NCBI GenBank assembly: GCA_037783415.1
Contig: JAZGTN010000047.1
Span: 3,038,001-3,102,000, forward strand
DNA: 64,000 bases
Origin: Leptasterias polaris
Taxonomy: Eukaryota; Echinodermata; Asteroidea; Forcipulatida; Asteriidae
Direction: 5' to 3'
This document shows positions 24,524 to 34,570 of the stretch, piece after piece. Numbering within the stretch: position 1 is the stretch's first letter; every line of letters starts with the position of its first letter. The position numbers were made by a program, and so were the translations under genes. Under the pieces are notes generated by a model. That model had not been told where the DNA came from. It worked only from the letters and a program-made list of their open reading frames with translations, and did not search any database.

Positions 24524-25276
24524 AGTTATCAACTACTGCCAAACATTGGTCAGGATTGTACTCTTCTACCGTCACCTCAGCGATATTCAGCGCTCCTGTA
24601 TTACTGATATCCAAGCTGACATACTTGCCTTTCACTGGTGGATCACACATAAATCCAACCGTGACGCCTGCAACAGACTGGGCCTCGGTTGCCGGTAAGC
24701 CATATTGTTGATTCTCGATATGGTTCGGATTGACTCCTGCATGTACGGTTACACCAATAAAACGGTCTCCTGTAGGGAAAAACCGAAGATATACGTTTTT
24801 CCTTTGTTTTCAAGACAGTTTGGAGTAAGTTCTGTCATGATTCCCTATGTACGGAGCTCCAGAAGTGCCATTCAACATTTTGAGATCCCGAGATATTTAC
24901 TGTAGGATGATCACATCATAAAAGTCAGATGACGAAATCCCCATAATGAATTATTTCGAGAAGTCGACATCTTTAACTGTAGGATGGTTTCTCCGTATTA
25001 TGAAATGCTCGTGCGGTGTTATTAGTGCCGTTAAATGTATTTTTCAAACTTTGAACTTGGTGCCCTGCTGAAAGACCGAAAACAAAGATTGAGGCATAAG
25101 GAGCGTCGTGTAACGTGTTTTGTCATAGCTCTTTCAATGAACATTATATCAAGTTTTATTTAATGGTTCATTTACCACAATTTTCACAAACTCTAGGCGT
25201 AACATTGATTCTGCCAATGCAGTGTTCGTCACCCAAGTCCAATCGCCACCAGGGGTTGTTCTAAGTAGTAGCCGAA
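24524..25276 (-). pseudogene. degenerate inverted copy of lectin exons 6-7
   Basis: Minus-strand counterpart of exons 6 and 7 of the + gene. The exon-7 equivalent (24769-24524) is an open 246-nt, phase-1 exon with intact AG acceptor and GTAAG donor, two codons shorter than its partner, but the first structural Cys has become Tyr (QQYG instead of QQCG). The exon-6 equivalent (about 25271-25176) has lost its acceptor (CAG to CGG at 25272-25274), carries an in-frame TAG where the + copy has CAG (complement at 25261-25263), and reads RVCENC in place of RVDCC. The intron between them is also recognisably homologous. Exons 1-5 and 8-10 are absent around it: similarity to the + locus jumps from intron 7 straight to sequence downstream of the gene. 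This is a decayed fragment, very unlikely to be expressed as protein. Confidence 0.88.
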
Positions 25277-25639
25277 AGAATATGTATTATTAACTAGACT
25301 TAAGTTTTTGTTTCAAAAGAAAAACAGGGTGTTCGGCATTTGTTCAATAATTCATTCATTCAAGTTTTGCTATTACTCTGGTTGTGGTGGAGTAATGTAA
25401 GAAGTGGTCTTAAATGTGCAAACATGGTTTTGCTAGTGACGCTATTATGATGTATCCAAAGCCTAATTGGATTTATGCAACAGGTTTTTTAGCAATTAAT
25501 AGTTTCATTTTAAAAACTTGTCACGAGAGGGTGCTGTTGAAATTGATATCATTTCTCTTTCAATCACAAAACGAGGCCTGGGAATATTTCTTTACACTTT
25601 CATTTCTGTTTAGGTAAAGGTCAAACGGGCCACTGTGTA

Positions 25640-26660
25640 AGAGTTCAATGTCAAATGGAGCCACACTCTGTGTAGCATTTGTGAAGTTGATAAATGTTTT
25701 TCCAATGATGTGCAAAAAACAATGTATGGTTCAGGATTTATGATTTTTCAATGATTAAACTTCAGCTTCCGTTTTGAACAGGAAGTCAAGGTCAAATGGG
25801 GTCAGGTTCTGTGTAACTTTTCACGACCTGTCCGATGATGTGTAGATTGTAAAAATCGAACATGTGGTTCAAGAGTTAATATTTTTTCCGTTACTAAACT
25901 TCAACTTCCGGTTTCAACCGGAAGACAAGGTCAAACGGGGTCACACTCTGTGTATCATTCATTCAGTTTTTGAATATCTTTCTGATGATATGTAAATAAA
26001 AAAAATCCAATGTCTGGTTCGGGAGTAATGATTTTTTTTCAAATAATAAGCTTTGATTTGATAACAAATTGTAAAAAATAATCTGATGACGTCATTATGA
26101 CGTCACTCCACTTTTTACAAACCATGGCCGATGTCTAACAGTACACCAAGTTTCAACTCAATCGGCTGTTTGGTTTAGTAGATACAAAAAGTGCACCTTC
26201 AAAGTGACACACGATGACGTCATCAAATACGACTCCACAAATATGTTGTCTGCATAAAGGTCATCATATTTATTAGTTTTGAAGAGATTCTCATAAACTT
26301 TGCCACAGACATATTATAGTAAACGTGTGTATTGATTTTTTCAACCTGCCGCTAGAGGGCGCTTTTGAATTGTGTGACGTCACCGGTCAATTTCTTTCAA
26401 ACCTGACACTTGCAAGAATACAACATCGTTAAAAACAACTCAAAAAACATTATCACTTTCTGCCACAGTCAATTTACTAGGCACTTCCGGTTTCGACCGG
26501 AAGTAGAGGTCATGTGAGGTCACGCACTTATGACCTAAGTATGATCCCGCATAAAGCAACCACCGGCCTCTTAAGTGTAATTTGTTACAGAATTTCAAAA
26601 ATTAAAACAAAAATGTGAAAAACCTGTAATTCGACACCTGATGACGTCATCATGACGTCA
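25640..26660. repeat. third, diverged copy of the TGACGTCA-rich repeat
   Basis: It shares GCCGCTAGAGGGCGCTTTTG, CACTTCCGGTTTCGACCGGA, GAGGTCACGCAC and paired GATGACGTCAT motifs with 5049-7220 in the same order. The left part (25640-25990) repeats a GGTCAAACGGGGTCACACT word three times. 25300-25640 holds nothing recognisable. Confidence 0.75.
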
Positions 26661-26799
26661 TTGTTCGCATGCCGTCTTCATGTTAAGGTTCAAGTAATGC
26701 CAAGTTTCAAGTTTGTACAACTTATACTTTTTGCGAAATCTGCAAGAGAAGGTTCAAGGAGAAGAAAAAAGTGGCAGATTTTTTTAAAAACAATTACAA

Positions 26800-27389
26800 T
26801 AGGTTTTCGGCTGACGAGCCGAACACCTACAAAACAAAAAACGGAACAATAACAAGAGGTGTTCATGTTCATATTGCACGAACACCAAAAAACCGGAACA
26901 ATAACAAAAGGTGTTCATGCTCATATTGCACGAACACCTAAAAACAGAACAATATCAATAGGTGTTCGAGCAAATATTGCACGAACACCTAAAAACTTAA
27001 CAATAACAATTGGTTTTCGGCTGAAGAGCCGAACACCTAAAAAAAAAACAGAACAATATCAAGAGGTGTTCGTGCTCATATTGCACGAACGCCTAAAAAT
27101 AAACCTTAAGAATAACAATAGGTTTTTGGCTGACCAGCCGAACACCTAAAAAACAGAACCAAAACAAGAGGTGTTCGTGCTCATATTGCACGAACACCTA
27201 ATTACAGTAGGTTTTCGGCTGATGTGCCGAACACCTAACAAACAATAACAATAGGTTTTCGGCTAATGGGCCGAACACCTAAACAGAACAAAAACAAGAG
27301 GTGTTCGTGCAAATATTGCACGAACACCTAAAACAAACAAAAACAGACGATAACAAGAGGTGTTCCTGCTCATATTGCACGAACACCTA
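26800..27389. repeat. array of twelve hairpins with A-rich spacers
   Basis: Hairpins begin at 26800, 26857, 26909, 26959, 27010, 27063, 27119, 27169, 27208, 27252, 27299 and 27358, spaced 39-59 bp. Two interleaved stem types share outer bases AGGT...ACCT: GTTCGTGC...GCACGAAC, and TTTCGGCT...AGCCGAA. Spacers are AACAGAACAATAACAA-like. It directly follows a TGACGTCA-rich body. No protein is encoded; the 26859-27149 ORF reads through the array. Confidence 0.85.
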
Positions 27390-27930
27390 ATGATCGATTA
27401 TAGAAAGGGTACAATAAAAAGAGTTACCATTATCTGTGTCTTATGTAGCAGTCACCTCAGTAAATTGAACTAAAGGTCAAACCTTTTTGTTAACCCTTTT
27501 TTAGTTGACCTTTCTCAAAGCTAGATAGTTTTTAAAAAGTCAGACATCATGGAGGCAAAATAACAACACATTTGAAACGAAACCATACCAATTACTTTAA
27601 TTCTGTAACTAATAGAGGAAAGCCACGTATGTAACGCCAAAGAGGAATATATTTCGAGCAACACTTCCATCGGTCTTTTGCTCCGATCGATCATTATTTT
27701 GGATCAATCATTTTGTTGTTTTCACCGATAGACTGATTGGTGTACCATATCGTATAAAGGGAACATTTCTTTATGGAACTTTTGCCGTCTGAAACTTCTA
27801 TTTACTACCCCTGCCCTCCTCTCAACGCCCCCCAAAAAAAAATTAAAAAATAAAAATAAAAAATAAATAAAAAATAAACAAATAAAACAATAAAAATTAA
27901 ACAAAAAAATTAAAAAATTGTGACGCTCTG
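27390..27930. other. AT-rich noncoding stretch
   Basis: Contains complementary AAAGGTCAAACC/GGTTGACCTTT-type words near 27470-27515 and an A-rich tail (27836-27915) adjoining the 3' end of the minus-strand retrotransposon. No gene. Confidence 0.4.
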
Positions 27931-30600
27931 TGAAGCTGACTTTCCAATGACTGGGTTTAGCAACATGTTATTTTCAGATGCCCATAAATCAAAACGATCA
28001 ATAATTGATTGCATGTTGCTGGTACTTTTAATTGTCGTGTTCTCAATCAAGGTTAAATCACCAACATACTTGAGGGTGAGATTATGATTCTCAGTAACCA
28101 CTGCTGCATCATTTATCATACTGAGGAAAGTTGCAGGACCTGTTTAGAGATCCTTGTGGGACGCCAGCTTGGAGTACTGACCAGCTTGAAAAAGAGTTAT
28201 GATATCTAACACACTGATACCTGTCCGAAAGAAAATTGGCAATCCAATGAATTAAACATGGTCTACATGTAGCACCCATATTGAGTAGTTTTAATAGTGA
28301 TGGCTATATTATGGTCCACTCAATCAAAAGCTTTGCTAAAGTCAGTGACAAGTATCCGTGTGAGGCTTTAAGGTTTACCAGCATGTTTAAATTCATTCAG
28401 TAACATTTATTTCAATGCTGTCATTGATTACAATAATGCACATTTATGTTGAAATTACACAAGTAATACATTAGTATGAGATATGATTTATATTTAGTAC
28501 ACAATGATTCAATAATAATCAGCAAATTAATGACAACATTTAGGTGTAAGGTTAAGCAAAGTGCTTTTGTGCCCTAACCTATGGACAGACAAACATACAA
28601 CCAAGGAACCGTACCAGGACAATGGACAAATGAAACAGACAAGACAGTGTGAGACAAGGCCAACACAACTTACAAGTTACACCTTATTAGTTTATGAATA
28701 AGAGTCAAGGAACTGAGCTCTTAGGTTATTAACAAACACAGATAGGGAGGTTGAAGATTTAAGAGAGTCATCTAAACTATTCCAGTATGAGATGCCTCGA
28801 TGGACAACACTGTTTTTAGACATTGAAGTTCTATTAAATTGAACGAACAAATTACCCTTAGCGCTACTTCGAGTATTATATGCATGAATATTTGAAGTTA
28901 AAGTAAAACAAGAATTAAAACAGGGAGGAAGTAGGTTATGCATACATTTATACATGAATTTACCCAAATTAAGGTGGTATAAGTCATTACATTGAAGTAT
29001 GTTTAATTCTGCAAATAATAATGGACCTATGGAAATATATTGTTAAAGGAGCTTGACCAAGTAGTGTGTAGTGGAGTGGCCCGTACGAGCTCCAAACTGG
29101 TTGGGGTCAATGAGTGGTTCAATGTCTTCCATGAGCCAACTAAATGATAAAAGACTCAGCGACTTTAGCAAAATGATCAGTTAAAGATATAGGTCTTAGT
29201 TGATTCCATGTTGGGGGGTTACTTTTTGGTACTGGAGCAACGATAGCTTTCTTCCACTGAGGAGGAACTATTGATTGCCTGAAAGGTGCGTTGAGGATGT
29301 CTGTCAGGGTTGAGCTCAATTCACAGGCGAATTCACGTTATTATCTTAGTTGGGATGCCATCAGGGCCACCAGCCTTGGTACAGCTGATTTTGGAGAGTT
29401 TTGAGAACACTTGCCATGGGTGGATGTATGGAGCTTGAGTGGGGGCAGGTAAATATGCAGGTAATTTTGAGACAGAGAGTGGGCTGATGTCATTGCCAAT
29501 GGAGGAGAAATGTGTGTTGATACACTCAGCTATTGCAACATGATTTTCAGGGTCGATGTCCTGTGGTGGTGATATGCTGGGTTGTTGTTTATTTTTAGTT
29601 GTCATGATGCGGATATGACGGTACCATTGTGTAGGGTTAGATTTCTTAAGTCGCTGAATTATATTGTGATAGTACTCATGCTTATTTGATTTGATGGCTC
29701 GATTAACTTTATTGCGATAGAATCTCCACAGAGGCGGTCTTTGAGTGACTAATTACTGCCTGACGTCTACAAATAGGAGCCTTTGTTTTCGGAGTCATCC
29801 AGGGTTTATCAGATGTATGAAGATTGATCTCATGCATAGGGAAATGGTAGTCAATACGTTGGTGAAGAGTATCATAAAAGGCATTGGTTTTGTCGAGTCT
29901 AATTGGGTGACTTCCTCCCAATTATGATGAGTAATCCAGTGGCCGAATTCTTGAACGTCTGAGTTTCTGATGGGTCGCACTTTTCTCAAGTTGGTAGATT
30001 TAAAAAAAAAACAGATTCAAAACACTGACGAGTGGTCGCTCAAGCCGATTGGTGAGGCAATATCAGTAGAGTTGTAGAAACTGAACAAATTGGTTATAAT
30101 TTGATCTAATGTAGCAGAACCTTTTGTATGTTGCTTAACCACTTGTTGAAGTTTGTTATTCTTACAAAGAGGTTTAAAATCAAGGTGATTGAGGTCACCC
30201 AGCATGCAGATGCCAGCATCAGAATGATTAATTCATACAAGGTCCAATACGTCTTGAAAGTGATTTGTCATGTTGTCTTCCATAGTACTGTCAGGAAAAT
30301 AAACAACTGCAAAGACCAAGGTAGAGATTGTACGTGGAAGTCTTCTTGGGTGAATTTTGATCCACATAATTTCTAGTTCAGGCGGGGTTGTAACATTTAG
30401 TAGTAGCGAGGCTTGCAGAGACTCTTTCACATACAGGGCAACTCCTCCACCAATACGGGATGAGCGAGGTTTAGAGAATAAATTGTAGTCCTCTATATTA
30501 TAGAGTCTATTTCTCTGTCAGACTTGAACCACGATTCAGATATGGCACAAATATTCTTATGAATAAATATACCTTGGCCAGCCATATTTAGCATGGCGGC
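27930..30600 (-). mobile_element. decayed non-LTR retrotransposon A (endonuclease plus reverse transcriptase)
   Basis: Read right to left: an APE-type endonuclease segment (30560-30010) with GGGVALYVKES, VVYFPD, LGDLNHLD and the catalytic-style SDHSS; a linker; then reverse transcriptase (29610-29050) with KAGGPDGIP, PVPKSNPPTWNQLRPISL and DPNQFGARTGHSTT; then 28385-27930 with TDFSKAFD, QAGVPQGS and a catalytic box reading YVGD rather than the canonical Y-x-D-D. Frames are broken by several stops and shifts. The motif set fits a CR1/L2-like element; clade assignment is inference. The RT is split at about 28385-29045 by another retrotransposon. It cannot encode an active protein. Confidence 0.85.
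28385..29045 (-). mobile_element. 5'-truncated non-LTR retrotransposon B nested in A
   Basis: The minus ORF 28967-28692 reads like the C-terminal end of a CR1-like ORF2: MYKCMHNLLPPCF, HAYNTRSS, and ISYWNSLDDSLKSSTSLSVF before the stop. It interrupts element A between its HYLVKL and VTDFSKAFD-coding segments, so it inserted later. The left-hand end carries an ATTCATTCAGTAACATT tail, consistent with the 3' terminus of this group. Untranslated sequence fills the rest. Confidence 0.75.
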
Positions 30601-30888
30601 CATCTTAGAAAAAATAGCTAAAAATTGAAAAATAGTAAATAGTAACGCACTGCCTCCTCCTTTTTTGAAAAAGTCCGGACGAGAAACTCTTTTGTTTTTA
30701 ACTTGGCCTAAGAAACCAACCTATTGTGCTCGTAATCACAACACCCAATTGAAGTGTACTCTTAATAATAGTATGCGCAATGACAAATTATTTATTCATT
30801 GCTTATTAATTTTGTTTTCTGACCCCGTGCACTGACGTCACTCGTGGCTTTTGTCTGCCGGCTCTTGGTCTGCCAGTGAGTCAATATT
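30600..30888. other. no gene; short flanking noncoding sequence
   Basis: Sequence between the retrotransposon 5' end and the next TIR element. No recognisable gene. Confidence 0.4.
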
Positions 30889-31809
30889 TAATAGACTGTG
30901 CAAGTCTCGCGCGTTTCGGAACGAGAAAACACGTCAAACAAAGAACATCATTCTTTTATGAAATCAAATCTTTGTTTTAAATTATATTTATGAAAAACAA
31001 TCTAAACAACAACAATATTTACGAAACTTAATCTCCTTAAAGGCGCACTGCGCTAGTAACACAAGCGGGAAGCACTGCAGTCTCAATATGCAATGTGTTT
31101 GTACACAACGCGCGCGCTGTGGGCAATACTCGCTTTCATTTTCACGAAGTGACGTTTGTGTTTAGGACTGTATTACTAATTAAAATAGTTGCAAGAATGA
31201 AAACACTCTGACAGTTATGCACGAATAAAGTATTCAGCTTTATTTGTGTCTTAAAAAAATGAAACAAACTTGAAGCAGCAGTTTGAAAAATAGTGCAACT
31301 TCAAAAAATAGTGCAACTTCAATCGCGATTTTCTCCAAACATGATTTTGGGGGCTGTGAACAAGATAGGTCTTTCGTGGTACGCGTTACGATATGAATAG
31401 CTCGAAGGACATATTGTGTGTATGACCCATTTAGTCTATAATAGGCGTGTGGTGTATTGATCGAATAGCAGCTATAATTAGGCACACGTTTTCCAAGATA
31501 TTATTTATCTTTGGGAAACCTATAATTTTATTCAAATTAAATGTGCAGCCATGGCAGAGTTGTTGATGATGAGATGGGAACGGAGTGAATGTTATTAAAG
31601 ACAACATGATGTAAAATTGGTGATGAGCGAAAACGAAATGACCAAGTTTCATTCTGAAAGCTCACCGATTCCAAAAACAAACGAGCTCGTCTGAAAAACT
31701 GTCAAACTCTTTAAAATGCCACAAAAAACAATCAATGTACGGTACCACAGTTTTGTGTACATAAACATACATTTACAAGAGTGCAACTCAAACCTCCGAC
31801 CTCCAGATT

Positions 31810-31945
31810 AACATGCCAATTGTATGGCTTTTGATCGGCACCCCAAAACAAGTGACAACTACTAGGGAGACGCCAACGTAGGGCTACAGATAACTTAGTT
31901 TAATCCGGAGGTCGCAGGTTCAGGTCACGCTCTTGTCAACTTTTC
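31810..31945 (+). repeat. tRNA-like segment in duplicated unit (copy 1)
   Basis: Shares AATCCGGAGGTCGCAGGTTC and CGCTCTTGT with the copy at 36104-36165, but the B-box-like region is degraded (GGTTCAGGTCA). A SINE or tRNA pseudogene remnant, not a functional tRNA. Confidence 0.5.
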
Positions 31946-33127
31946 TTTGTTCAACCCAAAGTGAAGTTTAGCATTCGAAAAACCCTGATTAACTTTGGCT
32001 TATTTGTATTGCCGCAATTGAAATAAAACCCCGGTGAAAAAACGTGAACAAAGTTCTAAACTAAAATAAAACGTGTTTTTGTGTAGTTTTCACTAAACCA
32101 TATGCCATTATTTGGTGAAATTCTCCGAGGTTTAATGTGTACTAATTGTTTTTTAATGAAACCTAGATGAAACAAAATCCAATTATTAGGCCTATTTTGA
32201 ATTCCCTTTAAAGAGGGGCTCAACTAGGATCAAAATCAGTTTCGTGATCCACTGTTTGAGACCCTTCCATGGCGTCACGTTTCCAATAATAATAGTCTAC
32301 ACATTTTTGAAGGAAGACTTTCTTGCGGTTAGTTATTAACTTCTGATGATATCCAATTAAAACGGAATTGAAGTGGCACTGAAATTCCTCTTTGGATTGT
32401 AAAGACCCATTTGTTTTTGCTCTGCGATGACGTCATGTTTCAAATTTTGCTCTGAAAGAGTATCAAATAAAACTAGACATTATGTGTTGGTCAACAAACA
32501 CAAAGCTGTTCCGTGTATTATTGTTTTGATTAAGCACTCCAGACCTTTAAAGTTGGTCTGACTTTCAGATAGAAGACCCTAATTAATTCACCTTTGACAT
32601 GCTCGTATTTTGACTTTAAATGTGCCTATTGTAAGAATTGAAATGTTGGTGACAAGACATGATGTGCACTCATGGATGGATACTTTATTCGACGACTCAG
32701 CACATGTGACATTGGTCAAGTCTCAACACAAGGTGGCGCTATAACATTTACATGAAGCATGATCATAAATGCTTACACCTATCACAATTGTTAATTTTGG
32801 CTTTTTCAACATGATCATAGATTATTACACATACCACAATATTGTTAATTTTGTTTTTTGACCCTCAAATCCAACACTGACCTTATTATAGCCATGGAAA
32901 GGGTAATTTCTCTTCTCCCCAATCGGCTCTATATTTACCCTTCTGCTACCCCCACCAAGTTTTTTTGTTTTATACACGGTGATTTCCCAAAGTATTAATG
33001 CGTTCGCATAGAACCCTTAAACATGTGGTTTTCAGGCGAATGGGTCCCCAAGCGGAAACGCGTTTGCCACACCCGCGCAACATCGTCCCACGTTTACGGT
33101 AAAACCTGAATAAGGAACTGAGCGCTG

Positions 33128-33310
33128 ATACACTTAGTCTTGGCACAAGACGTCAGGGATCGATAGTGAATAGTGTACTGCGCTCATTTACAACTCGTTG
33201 TATATTTTGATAATTCAAGCCACAAGATGGCGCGCTATAACGAGTCGTAACCGAGCGCAGCACACTATCCACTATCGATCACGGACGTCTTGGGCCAAGA
33301 CTATGATACA
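33128..33310. mobile_element. 183-bp palindromic MITE
   Basis: CTTAGTCTTGGCACAAGACG and its near-complement at the right end; arms of about 70 bp including ATCGATAGTG...CACTATCGAT, around a short centre. Confidence 0.7.
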
Positions 33311-33712
33311 CACGGCGTTCGATTATTGTGAGTAAACTTAGACTTGTGTAAGTCGACGACAGGAATGACTCTATGTATTCTACAAAAAACGACATAACAC
33401 ATAAATGGGTCCAGGACTTGTTAGAGTTTAGAATTTTACAATTACGAAAATACAACTTAAATTTTTATGCCGGGTACCCCGTGAAATTTGCAGGGAATAG
33501 GGGGCCTACAGGTTCTTTTTCCTAATGAGAAATATGTTTTGATATTTTTAAATTGACAGGCAAAATTGTTATGAGTATTTTTGCTGAACATATTATATTT
33601 TTATAGATTTAATTTAAAAAGAAAGAGTTGATTTTAGAAAAAATATGTTCTTCGTATGACATGGAGGTGACGAGTTTTCTCGTTGCGATACACGCGAGAC
33701 TTGCCCAGTCTA

Positions 33713-34570
33713 TAGAGATCTTTATCGATTGCAGATAACTACCCCGATCGGGGGCGATGATGCACAGGCTTACGTAAGCCGACGTTGGAAAACTACGGAA
33801 AGCAATAACTGCAAATAAAAAACAGATAGCCATAGATTGTAGCAATGTTACACATATATTCAAAAATAGTGTTGAATTTGTTGGAAACAAATCAACCAAT
33901 CATGGCAGGTAGGCCTATTTCGAATCTTTACAGAAAATGTTGAGTTTGGTCACAACATTTTTTTAACACGATTGAATGTTTTGCTAACATTCGGCCGTCC
34001 ATGCCAACCGGCGCACTTTGTTTATCAACAATGGAAAGGTCTAAACAAGGACTGGTCACTACACAGGCATTTCCATTGAACATTCTTAAAGACCTAGGCC
34101 TACTTGACCTTTTTGACTTTTCAATACAAACGAAAACGAAAACGGCAACAAGTGATCTTTGCTGAAATTCATTTGAAATGTTTTCAATTAGTAAGGAAAT
34201 TGAGTTCAAATGTGATTAAACGGATTTAAATTGTGTAAAAAACAGTCAATTTTGAAGACCCTTCTACGGTGTTTTTCAGAAAGATTCGCGAAAAGGCCCG
34301 GTTACGTCATTGCTCGGTTTTGTATTGCCGCTTTGTTGCAGCATGGAGGTATAACAAAGCAAACCCCCACACATGACTTCAAATTATTGTCATTTTTACG
34401 CACGCCGTCAACGGCAGAAGTGTGTCTAGTTTCTCAAAACCTTGAGGTCGGGGCCTAATTGTTTTATCGATAATTACGAAAAATTCAGAAGACTTCTTAA
34501 TTTAATTTAGATATTTTTACATGTAGTGTAAAAAATATCAAAATTTGATTGATAGCATTGCATGTTAAAG
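33713..34570. other. no recognisable gene
   Basis: ORFs 33609-33899 (minus), 33928-34209 (minus) and 34231-34458 (plus) show no family motif. The 33820-33900 portion repeats sequence near 3420-3480 in inverse orientation. Confidence 0.4.

Larger units (their letters stand above)
18650..25290 (-). repeat. left arm of a large inverted duplication (partner 53.72-64.0 kb)
   Basis: Segments match the + strand right arm in reverse order: 25.29-25.18 with 53.72-53.82, 24.77-24.52 with 54.34-54.59, 24.48-23.88 with 55.05-55.56, 23.86-23.82 with 60.65-60.70, 23.30-22.98 with 60.83-61.16, 22.69-22.46 with 61.63-62.64 (LINE excluded), 19.69-19.37 with 62.64-62.97, and 19.37-18.65 with 63.35-64.0 kb. 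Intervening pieces are arm-specific insertions or deletions. The left arm alone has about 2.8 kb at 19.69-22.46; the right arm alone has the 3' end of the lectin gene and MITEs. Confidence 0.85.
30889..33712. mobile_element. TIR element (TAGACTGTGCAAGTC family) with nested repeats
   Basis: Left end TAGACTGTGCAAGTCTCGCG at about 30892; complementary right end GCGAGACTTGCCCAGTCTA at about 33693-33711. Inside are the duplicated segment 31380-32210 with a tRNA-like stretch, a GACGTCAT repeat fragment near 32400, and a palindrome at 33128-33310. No transposase is visible. Confidence 0.55.

Noticed and set aside
26800..27389. CRISPR-like repeat-spacer array
   Set aside because: Units are hairpins with similar A-rich spacers rather than identical repeats with unique spacers. 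Spacing is irregular and the genome is eukaryotic.
33928..34209. 93-residue minus ORF and neighbouring ORFs at 33609-34458 as genes
   Set aside because: No recognisable motif, no splice support, and part of the region is an inverted copy of other noncoding sequence.
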